NCBI GenBank assembly: GCA_021203305.1
Contig: JAJQBK010000048.1
Location: forward strand, 1 to 35,601
Source of the DNA: Lachnospiraceae bacterium
GTDB lineage: Bacteria > Bacillota > Clostridia > Lachnospirales > Lachnospiraceae
DNA: 35,601 nucleotides
Direction of reading: 5' to 3'
A model generated the notes under the pieces. That model did no database searches, had not been told where the DNA came from, and saw nothing but the letters and a program-made list of their open reading frames with translations. Below, one piece after another: positions 19,742-26,583 of the stretch (its first letter is position 1; every line of letters starts with the position of its first letter). The position numbers and the translations under genes were made by a program.

Positions 19742-22051
19742 TCAAAACCAGAAAATTCCAGGTACTTGTTCTGATAGAATTTCTTTTGCTGTGCTATGGA
19801 ATTTGTGGACTCCTTCGGGGAGAACAGAGCTTATATACAATGGATACGCTTTCGATAGAGCTTTCCGGAGGAGAAGTTTTACAGGAGGAAGGCTATTATG
19901 TAGATGGAAGTGCGGGGGTGTCGGGGGACTGGCTGAAGGCGGGAGGGTTTTCTCTGACTCCGGGCGTTTATCGCCTGCTGTGCACCTATAAGACAGAGGA
20001 GACTGCGAGCACTATAGAGATACGTGCGGACGGCGCTCCGTTTCGCACGCTGCTTTCTAACGAAATTCCATTGTATACAGGAATCAGCAGCGAGAGCTTT
20101 GAGCTTTATGTGACCGGCAATCTGGATGGAGAAGATGGGCTTGAGATTGTGGTTACCTACTATGGCAGCCAGACCATGACGGTAACCGGGCTGGAAATTA
20201 TCAGGACCACGATGGGCAGCCGGATTTTGCTGTTCTTTGTCTTTTTGGGAAGTCTGCTGGTGAACAGTCTGGTCATGCTGTATGAGTACACGAAAAGGAA
20301 CAGACTCAGAAAAGAGTGGATTCTGGTATGGCTGGGAATTCCTGCGCTGGCAATGGCATCATCTGTTCCCCTGATGGTAGATTACGTTATCAATGGCGCC
20401 GACCTGATATTTCATTTGAACAGAATAGAATTCCTGGCGGAGAGTCTGTCGCAGGGGGTGTTTCCTACCCGCATTGAATCGGGGTGGCTGTATGGCCACG
20501 GCTATGCCAATTCCATTTTTTACTGTGATACCTTTCTGCTGTTCCCGGCGATATTGCGGCTGATCGGCTTTCCTGTGCATTTTGCCTATGGAGCGTATGT
20601 TTTTGTGGTAAATCTGGCGACGGCGGCTGTGGCGTATCTCAGCTTTGGCAGGATGTTTCAAAATAAGTATGTGGGAATGGTGGGAAGTATGCTTTATACG
20701 CTTTCGCCATACCGATTGTACAATATTTATAACCGCAGCGCGGTTGGAGAATACACGGCGATGATTTTTCTGCCGGTGGTAGTGCTGGGTTTTTATTTGC
20801 TTTTGGGCAGAACGGATGAAGAAAATAAAAATCATCCATGGGATTGGCTGGTTCTGGTGGTTGGTTTCAGCGGCGTTATACAGTCCCACGCGCTGAGCTT
20901 TGAAATTGCCGTGGCCTTTTCCACGTTGCTTTGCGTTGTATGTATAAAAAGGGTTTTCCGCAGACAGACATTTCCGGGATTATGTAAAGCTGTGCTGGGA
21001 ACGATATTAGTTAATCTGTGATTTATCGGTCCCATGCTGGATATGATGCTGTCCGGCCAGTATCGATATTCTCTGAATGCGGGGAATGAGGTTCAGTACG
21101 GGGGAGTGCGGCTGGCCACTATACTCCTGACAGTCCAGGATTCCGGGAGCAGTTCTGATTTCACAGAGTCCGGAATGTACGATATGGAGCCGATCAATCT
21201 GGGAATTGCTCTGATGTTTGCCGTCATCGTATTTTTCCTGCTTCGCGGACAAAGAAAAAAGACGGATATTCACTGGGACAGAGTGGGACTGACGGCATTT
21301 GCGGTGGGGGCTGCCGCTGTTTTTGCAAGCACGAGCTATTTTCCATGGGATAATCTGGACAATGTGAATGATGCCCTGAATATGCTTGGTTCCATGATTC
21401 AGTTCCCGACCAGGCTGACAACTATATCCACGGTATGCATGGTAACCGTGGCCTGTGTGGCGGCAAAATGGGTGATGGAGAGCGGGGAGCAGATTCAAAG
21501 GAGTATTTTTCTGGCAGTATTGTGTGGACTGTGTGTATTTTTTGCCATGAATCAGTTGAATGACAGACTGTATTCTACCGACGATTTCCTGCGGATATAT
21601 TCAGCGAAAGCTATGGGACACTCCAACATTCTGGGAGGAGAGTATCTGCCATTGGGGGTAGAGCAGGGTTTCACGTATCATGACGCCGTGGTGCCGGAAA
21701 GTGGGAACGTCACGGTGACTTCTTATTCAAAAGAAAATCTGGATACATACACCACACTTGAAGTGTCCGAGGATGGGGGGGGTTGAATGCTGGGTGGAAC
21801 TTCCGATGCTCTATTACAAAGGATATCGGGCATTGGATATGGACACAGGAGATGAACTGCAGATTGTGTCAGGGACTAACGGTCATGTGCGGGTGCTTCT
21901 GGAGGCGGGCTATACAGGAACAGTCCATGCCTGGTATGCGGGAATGTGGTACTGGAGGGTGTTTGAAGGAATCAGTCTGCTGACTGTAATAGCGCTGTTT
22001 GTGGCAGCTTACGGGAATTTTCGAAGGAAAAAGCAAATCGTGCTGCACTGA
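19720..22051 (+). pseudogene. Array copy E: PTPS-related membrane protein with TGA and G8 frameshift
   Basis: This copy begins at ATG 19720 (MWKKSGVIKTRKFQ, after AAAAGGAGAAAG). A TGA at 21019-21021, codon 434, falls where copies A and D have the tryptophan of SAWF, so TGG became TGA. The frame continues from there to 21774. A run of eight G (21775-21782) then shifts it out of frame. With seven G it would read on through VECWVELPMLYYKGY to the TGA at 22049-22051. Family features are the signature DLIFHLNRIEFLAESLSQG and the C-terminal GTNGHVRVLLEAGYTG. Two separate lesions argue for real decay, although the G-run could also be a slippage-prone switch. Remnant C derives from the same subtype. 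Confidence 0.85.
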
Positions 22052-22104
22052 GGATTTTTGACCTGTACTATTGGGAAATATAGACCAGCAAGATAGATAA
22101 CTGA

Positions 22105-22131
22105 ATTTGCCTATACCCGATATAGGCAAAT
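22105..22131 (+). repeat. Perfect 11-bp inverted repeat after copy E
   Basis: TTTGCCTATA (22106-22115) and TATAGGCAAA (22121-22130) are perfect complements around CCCGA, and one A-T pair extends them. No T-run follows on either strand, so it is either a weak bidirectional terminator or a palindromic operator. It lies in the 299-base gap between copy E and the mutarotase gene. Confidence 0.55.
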
Positions 22132-22202
22132 GAACAGCTGACTATCAAAATGGTTAGTTATTTCGAAAATGCTGCCTTAAATTATGCGCAGAAGCCTGAC
22201 GA

Positions 22203-22283
22203 TGAAATTCCCTGTGGAAAATATAAGGGCAATGTGTTAAGATAGCTTACAGGAATTTCACGGCGTCTGCGGCAGTGAAATTC
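22203..22283 (+). promoter_or_regulatory. Three alternating TGAAATTC/GAATTTCA copies upstream of the mutarotase
   Basis: TGAAATTCCCTGT (22203-22215) can pair with ACAGGAATTTCA (22249-22260), with one bulged C. GAATTTCAC (22253-22261) can instead pair perfectly with GTGAAATTC (22275-22283). The two pairings exclude each other. A weak promoter (TGGAAA 22215-22220, 17 bases, TGT then TAAGAT 22238-22243) lies between the first two copies. If it is used, the RNA would begin with the second hairpin and the first copy would act only as DNA, for example as an operator half-site. No U-tract follows. Confidence 0.4.
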
Positions 22284-22350
22284 TCTGGCTGATGAATAAT
22301 GGGTTTATGCTGCGATAATAAAAGAGCAGCGACAAAAAGGAGGGAAACTG

Positions 22351-22668
22351 ATGGAACACATGGCATGGAAGGGACGTATCAAGGATGGCTGCAAGGCGGA
22401 GTATGTGCGCCGCCACAATGAAATCTGGCCGGAGATGGTGGAGGTGCTGAAGGCCGCCGGCATCTGCAATTATTCTATCTTTGAGGTGAATAATGAGCTT
22501 TTCGGCTATTATGAGTGCGAGAAGGGCGTGGCCTTTGCGGAAAAGACCCAGGCGGACAGTCCGGTGGTGGATAAGTGGAATGAGTACATGGCGGATATCC
22601 TGGAGCTGGAGATGGACCCGGTGACCGGGGCGCAGCCGAAGCTGGAGCAGGTGTTCAGGCTGGACTAA
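22351..22668 (+). CDS. rhaM: L-rhamnose mutarotase
   Basis: RhaM interconverts alpha and beta anomers of L-rhamnose (105 residues, normal length, dimeric alpha/beta-barrel fold, cytoplasmic). ATG 22351 follows AAGGAGGG. The family motif Y18-V-R-R-H22-N-E-I-W-P is intact, with the active-site histidine at position 22 as in the E. coli protein. The NYSIF segment and the C-terminal LEQVFRLD also fit. No rhaA, rhaB or rhaD gene lies nearby, so it stands alone among membrane and glycosyltransferase genes. It may serve other deoxy sugars or a rhamnose pathway elsewhere on the chromosome. Confidence 0.88.
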   Translation: MEHMAWKGRIKDGCKAEYVRRHNEIWPEMVEVLKAAGICNYSIFEVNNELFGYYECEKGVAFAEKTQADSPVVDKWNEYMADILELEMDPVTGAQPKLEQVFRLD

Positions 22669-22774
22669 GTAAGGAGCTGTGCGGCAGGAAGGCAGTCCGA
22701 TTGGCCTGCTGAGGTATTTTTGAGGGCGCGTTGGCTGTGCGATGGTTACTTTTTTATGAAAAAGAGGATTTCAG

Positions 22775-24178
22775 ATGTCACCAAAAGTGAGTATTATTGT
22801 GCCGGTATACAATGCGGAGAAGACGATAGCGCGCTGCGTTGAGAGCGTGCTGAAGCAGTCGTACCGGGATTTTGAGCTGATACTGGTCAATGACGGCAGC
22901 AGCGATTCTTCAAAGGATATTTGCAATTCTTATGCTAAGGTTGACAGCCGGGTCAGAGTGATTCACAAGGAAAATACAGGTGTCTCGGACACGCGCAATC
23001 GTGGGATAGCCGCGGCCGGGGGAGAGTATGTACAGTTCCTGGACAGCGATGACTGGCTGGCGCCTGACGCGGTGGGACTGTTTACGCGCACCATGGAGGA
23101 GTACGACTGCGACATGGTCATCACGGATTTTTACCGGGTGAACGGGAAGCGGGTTTCCTTAAAGGGCGCGATTGATGTGGACGGCCTGATGGACCGGGCG
23201 GCTTTCGCTCAGTATATGATGCAGAAGCCGTCGGATTTTTATTACGGTGTTCTGTGGAATAAGCTGTTTAAGCGCTCTATCTTGATGGAGCATGAGATGA
23301 AGATGGATACCTCCATCAGCTGGTGCGAGGACTTTATTTTCAATTTGGAATATATTCTGTATGTGGACAGGATCTACGCACTGAAGGTGCCGGTCTATTA
23401 TTATGTGAAGACCAAAGGCTCTCTGGTTTCCCAGGGTATGAGCATGAAAAAGACCATTCAGATGAAACGGATGGTCTTCGCCTACTACAATAATTTCTAC
23501 AAGGAAGTTCTCAGCGAGGAGGATTATGAAAAGCGCAGGCTTTCCGTGTATCGTTTCCTGATAGATGTAGCCGCGGACGGCACGGCTTTGCCCATTGTGG
23601 ACCGGAAGCTGGGCGACGAACGGACCAGTGTCAGCGACGGCGTGAAGGAGGGCGAGGGCTTCTTCTTTGATCTGTACCGCGAGGTCAAGGGACTGGAGAA
23701 GCTCTTTGATGTGGTGGCGCTGCGCAACGAGCTGCAGACAGACGATGTGAAGGTGCTGTTTTATCTGCATGAGGCCAGGGTGGACTGCACTTTTAAGGAG
23801 ACGGCCAGAATCCTGAATATGACCAGAACCCAGTTGTCGGCGGCGGTGCAGCGGCTGACGGCAAAAGAGCTGATCAAGGAGCCTGAAAAGAGCAAAAAGA
23901 CCGGGAAAGCTTCTCTGAAAGAGGAAGAACTGCCGGAGCAGATATTGTCGGAGGAGCCGGAAGCTGGCAAAGAGCCGGAGAAGAAAAAGAAGAAGCGCCG
24001 TCCGGATATCAGAAAATATGTGATTCAGCCGGAGGCGGAGAATGTGCTGTCAGAGATTATGTCGGCGCTCACGGACTTTGAGCAGATTCAGTATGAAGGG
24101 TTTACCCCTGAGGAGATCGAGGAGTGCGGGAGGCTGAATCAGCGGCGCAACCAGAATATCCGTAAGATGCTGGGGTAA
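22775..24178 (+). CDS. Family 2 glycosyltransferase with C-terminal MarR-like winged helix
   Basis: 467 residues. Residues ~4-230 are a GT-A type family 2 glycosyltransferase: SIIVPVYNAEKTIARCVESV, LVNDGSSDSS, the metal-binding DSDD at 90-93, and W183-C-E-D186 in the acceptor/catalytic region. A helical linker follows. Residues ~320-370 read like a MarR-family DNA-binding unit: DVKVLFYLHEA, FKETARILNM, then recognition-helix-like MTRTQLSAAVQRLTAKELIK (from M349). The expected wing is replaced by ~45 charged residues (KEEELPEQ, KKKKKRRPDIRKY). A dimerisation-like pair of helices ends the protein (ENVLSEIMSALTDF, GFTPEEIEECGRLNQRRNQN). It has no membrane segments. The glycosyltransferase half is secure; the winged-helix half is inferred from pattern. 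ATG 22775 has a weak AGAGGA site. Confidence 0.88.
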   Translation: MSPKVSIIVPVYNAEKTIARCVESVLKQSYRDFELILVNDGSSDSSKDICNSYAKVDSRVRVIHKENTGVSDTRNRGIAAAGGEYVQFLDSDDWLAPDAVGLFTRTMEEYDCDMVITDFYRVNGKRVSLKGAIDVDGLMDRAAFAQYMMQKPSDFYYGVLWNKLFKRSILMEHEMKMDTSISWCEDFIFNLEYILYVDRIYALKVPVYYYVKTKGSLVSQGMSMKKTIQMKRMVFAYYNNFYKEVLSEEDYEKRRLSVYRFLIDVAADGTALPIVDRKLGDERTSVSDGVKEGEGFFFDLYREVKGLEKLFDVVALRNELQTDDVKVLFYLHEARVDCTFKETARILNMTRTQLSAAVQRLTAKELIKEPEKSKKTGKASLKEEELPEQILSEEPEAGKEPEKKKKKRRPDIRKYVIQPEAENVLSEIMSALTDFEQIQYEGFTPEEIEECGRLNQRRNQNIRKMLG

Positions 24179-24204
24179 ATTCCGGGGGTTATACGCAAAG
24201 GGAC

Positions 24205-24430
24205 GAGCAATAAAAAATAAACCTTCAGACTCAGCCGTGCGTAAGTGAGATACACCAAAGGCGTCCTTCAGGAGGAAATCTGTGATTTCCGTAATCGAAC
24301 TTATACCTTGTGTATAACATTCCGATGAGCCTATGGGCAAAAACATCGTGTTCAGCAAAGGCTTCCACGATGTTTCATAATCTCATCTCCGTCGCACAAA
24401 AGTCGCCTGAAAGTTTATTTTTTATTGCTC
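24205..24430. mobile_element. 226-bp nested foldback element with 26-nt inverted ends (MITE-like)
   Basis: The ends 24205-24230 and 24405-24430 are inverted repeats matching at 24 of 26 positions, with a perfect outer 18 bases GAGCAATAAAAAATAAAC. Inside, GTGCG (24237-24241) pairs with CGCAC (24393-24397) and TGAGAT (24246-24251) with ATCTCA (24380-24385). Three further perfect hairpins sit in the centre: GGAAATC/GATTTCC (24274-24290), TTATAC/GTATAA (24301-24317) and AAACATCGTG/CACGATGTTT (24341-24375). There is no credible coding region and no obvious target-site duplication. It could be a non-autonomous transposable element or a structured RNA. Confidence 0.7.
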
Positions 24431-24458
24431 TGTATTAAGAAAATTTGTGCATCAGGTT

Positions 24459-24495
24459 TATAGTGAACGATAAATTATTTTTGTCGTTCACTATA
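24459..24495. promoter_or_regulatory. 12-bp perfect inverted repeat upstream of the ABC operon
   Basis: TATAGTGAACGA (24459-24470) and TCGTTCACTATA (24484-24495) are perfect complements separated by 13 bases. The core TGAACGATA recurs as a direct copy at 24522-24530. The cores CGTTCA partly fit the LytTR-regulator consensus ([CA]GTTN[AG]), and a LytTR regulator is encoded at 28855-29553. It is most likely an operator. As RNA it would form a hairpin without a following U-run. Confidence 0.5.
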
Positions 24496-24536
24496 TAATC
24501 GTTTTCGGGGTGTTTGTCACATGAACGATATTTTTG

Positions 24537-24603
24537 CAATTCATCCCCCAAATCAAACAATTCATCCCCCATTTCTCCGAAAAATGGTTTAATATGCTAA
24601 TAT
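24537..24603 (+). promoter_or_regulatory. Tandem 14-bp direct repeats and promoter of the ABC pair
   Basis: CAATTCATCCCCCA occurs at 24537-24550 and again at 24558-24571, a 21-bp period that puts both copies on the same DNA face. The second copy ends four bases before a poor -35 region. An extended -10, TGC then TAATAT (24598-24603), follows. Direct repeats two helical turns apart upstream of a weak -35 are typical of activator-dependent promoters, including those bound by LytTR regulators. Which protein binds is inference. Confidence 0.55.
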
Positions 24604-24631
24604 GACACCAGAAAGGAACGGTGGGGAAAAC

Positions 24632-26455
24632 ATGAACACATCTGATACATCAAAATCCAAACCCAAATACAATATGTGGCAGAACACCGCCTGGATGGTG
24701 AACATCGCCTGGCGGGCGCATAAGAGCGTCCTTTTTCTGGTACTGGCCTCAGCTGTGGTGTCGGTGAGTATCACAACGGCGCAGACGCTGATCGCGCCGG
24801 TGATTCTGTCAAAAGTGGAAGGAGCGGTACCGCTTAAGGAGCTTTGCCTGACCATTCTGGTCTTTGCGCTGCTGTTAATTTTGCTGAACGGCCTGAATGG
24901 ATATATCGGGGAGAATACCATCTGGGGCAGGGTATATGTCCGAACCAAAATCATCAGTATGATCAATCAGAAAAACGCGTCTACCTCCTATCCCAATCTG
25001 CTGGACACTTCTTTTATTGAGACGGAAAAGAAGGCGGCTTACGCGACTGAGGGGAACAATAAGGCGGCTGAGGCCATCTGGGATACCTGGAAGGATATTC
25101 TGGTGGCACTGATGGGATTTTGCGTTTATCTGGCTTTGCTCTCTGATCTGAATCCTTTGCTGCTGTGCCTGGTGACGGTCACTGCTGTAGTGGGATACAT
25201 TGTGAATAAGAAGGTGGAAAACTGGAGCTATGAGCACCACCAGGAGGAATCCGCGTATTCCAATCAGATGGATTATGCGAAAAAGGTGATGGTGAATCGC
25301 CAGTTTGCCAAGGATATCCGGATTTTTGGCCTGACAGGCTGGCTCGAAGAGGTGTGGGAGAACGGCTATCGGATGTATAGGGCTTTTCAGGTCAGAAAGG
25401 AGCGGCACCGGCTTTGGATTACTTTTGCGGATATGCTGCTGAGCCTGCTGCGAAACGGGGCGGCCTACGCCTATCTGATCTGGCTTGCGCTTTCCGAAGG
25501 GCTGACCGCGTCTGAATTTTTGCTGTATTTTAACGCCGTCAGCGGTTTTACGGAGTGGATCAAGCTGTTGCTGGAGCAGTTTGGAACGCTGAATACGCAG
25601 AGTCTGGATTTAAGTATTCTGCGGGAATTTCTGGAGTGGCCGGAGCCCTTCCTTTTTGAGGAGGGAAAGCCGTTGCCCGGGGACAGGGACGGCAGCTATG
25701 AGCTGACACTGGACCATGTTTTTTATCGTTATCCGGAGGCATCGGAGGATACCATCCGGGGCATTGACCTGACCATCCGGCCGGGGGAAAAGCTGGCGGT
25801 GGTGGGTGTCAACGGCGCGGGCAAGACCACGTTGGTCAGGCTTCTGTGCGGGTTTCTTGATCCCACGCAGGGGCGGGTGCTTTTAAACGGACAGGATATC
25901 CGGCAGTATGACAGGCGGCAGTATTATCGTCTCTTCTCCACCGTATTTCAGGATTTTTCCGTGGTGGACGCCACCATTGCCCAGAATGTCGCCCAGAAGG
26001 CGGCGGAGATTGATGAGGAGAAGGTACTGCGCTGCCTGGATATGGCGGGGCTGAAGGAAAAGGTGCTTTCTCTTCCGAAGGGAATGGATACGCAGATCGG
26101 CAGATCTATTTATGAGGATGGGATGGAGTTGTCCGGCGGTGAGACCCAGCGCCTGATGCTGGCCAGAGCTTTATATAAGGATGGTCCCATTCTGGTGCTG
26201 GATGAACCTACCGCCGCCCTGGACCCCATAGCGGAAAATGATATTTATTTAAAATATAATGAGATGACAAAGGGGTGCACTTCCCTGTTTATCTCTCATC
26301 GACTGGCCTCCACCCGTTTCTGCGACCGCATCATATACATGAAGCAGGGACAGATTTGTGAGGAAGGAACTCATGAGAGCCTGCTGGCAACGCAGGGGGA
26401 GTACGCGGAGCTTTTTGAGACGCAGAGCCAGTATTATGATGATACAAGGAATTAA
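24632..26455 (+). CDS. ABC transporter, fused membrane and ATP-binding domains (first subunit)
   Basis: 607 residues, type IV (exporter-fold) half transporter. ATG 24632 is preferred over the in-frame ATG at 24602 because GGTGGGG precedes it and the predicted -10 overlaps 24602. Membrane helices occupy the first ~330 residues (for example LCLTILVFALLLILLNGLNG). The ATPase domain has Walker A VGVNGAGKTT, Q-loop FQDFS, signature LSGGETQRLMLARAL, Walker B ILVLDEPTAALDP with the catalytic glutamate, and H-loop SHRLAS, so the ATP site is complete. A second half transporter follows after 128 bases, so the two likely form a heterodimer exporting a peptide or lipid. Substrate unknown. The nearby LytTR system is a plausible regulator. 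Confidence 0.92.
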   Translation: MNTSDTSKSKPKYNMWQNTAWMVNIAWRAHKSVLFLVLASAVVSVSITTAQTLIAPVILSKVEGAVPLKELCLTILVFALLLILLNGLNGYIGENTIWGRVYVRTKIISMINQKNASTSYPNLLDTSFIETEKKAAYATEGNNKAAEAIWDTWKDILVALMGFCVYLALLSDLNPLLLCLVTVTAVVGYIVNKKVENWSYEHHQEESAYSNQMDYAKKVMVNRQFAKDIRIFGLTGWLEEVWENGYRMYRAFQVRKERHRLWITFADMLLSLLRNGAAYAYLIWLALSEGLTASEFLLYFNAVSGFTEWIKLLLEQFGTLNTQSLDLSILREFLEWPEPFLFEEGKPLPGDRDGSYELTLDHVFYRYPEASEDTIRGIDLTIRPGEKLAVVGVNGAGKTTLVRLLCGFLDPTQGRVLLNGQDIRQYDRRQYYRLFSTVFQDFSVVDATIAQNVAQKAAEIDEEKVLRCLDMAGLKEKVLSLPKGMDTQIGRSIYEDGMELSGGETQRLMLARALYKDGPILVLDEPTAALDPIAENDIYLKYNEMTKGCTSLFISHRLASTRFCDRIIYMKQGQICEEGTHESLLATQGEYAELFETQSQYYDDTRN

Positions 26456-26543
26456 AAGTCTGAAATCGAATGCTTACACAAGGTACGCCCTGCGGGTGCG
26501 CGACGCGAAGCAAGTTCTTCAGGGCATTCGGATTTATGACTTT
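26455..26543. repeat. Imperfect ~20-bp inverted repeat between the ABC genes
   Basis: The segment 26455-26473 (AAAGTC, AAATC, GAATGC in order) is complementary to 26524-26543 with only small bulges. Inside, GCCCTG and CAGGGC also pair, and the centre is GC-rich (TGCGCGACGCG). It begins right at the stop codon of the first ABC gene and ends 40 bases before the second. It could trim or stabilise the message, changing subunit ratios, or be an inserted small repeat. No U-run follows. Confidence 0.5.
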
Positions 26544-26583
26544 GGGAACCGTATCATCGCATGAGCTGTGAAAGGAGCATAAA

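Noticed and set aside
13851-21021. Alternative genetic code or programmed recoding explaining TAG in copy A and TGA in copy E
   Set aside because: The two stops replace different residues (Gln and Trp), copy E also has a frameshift and copy C is collapsed, and all housekeeping genes here use normal stops. Independent decay is simpler.
24050-24358. Minus-strand 102-residue ORF over the glycosyltransferase end and the foldback element
   Set aside because: It has no domain similarity, overlaps a secure gene antisense and runs into a self-complementary element.
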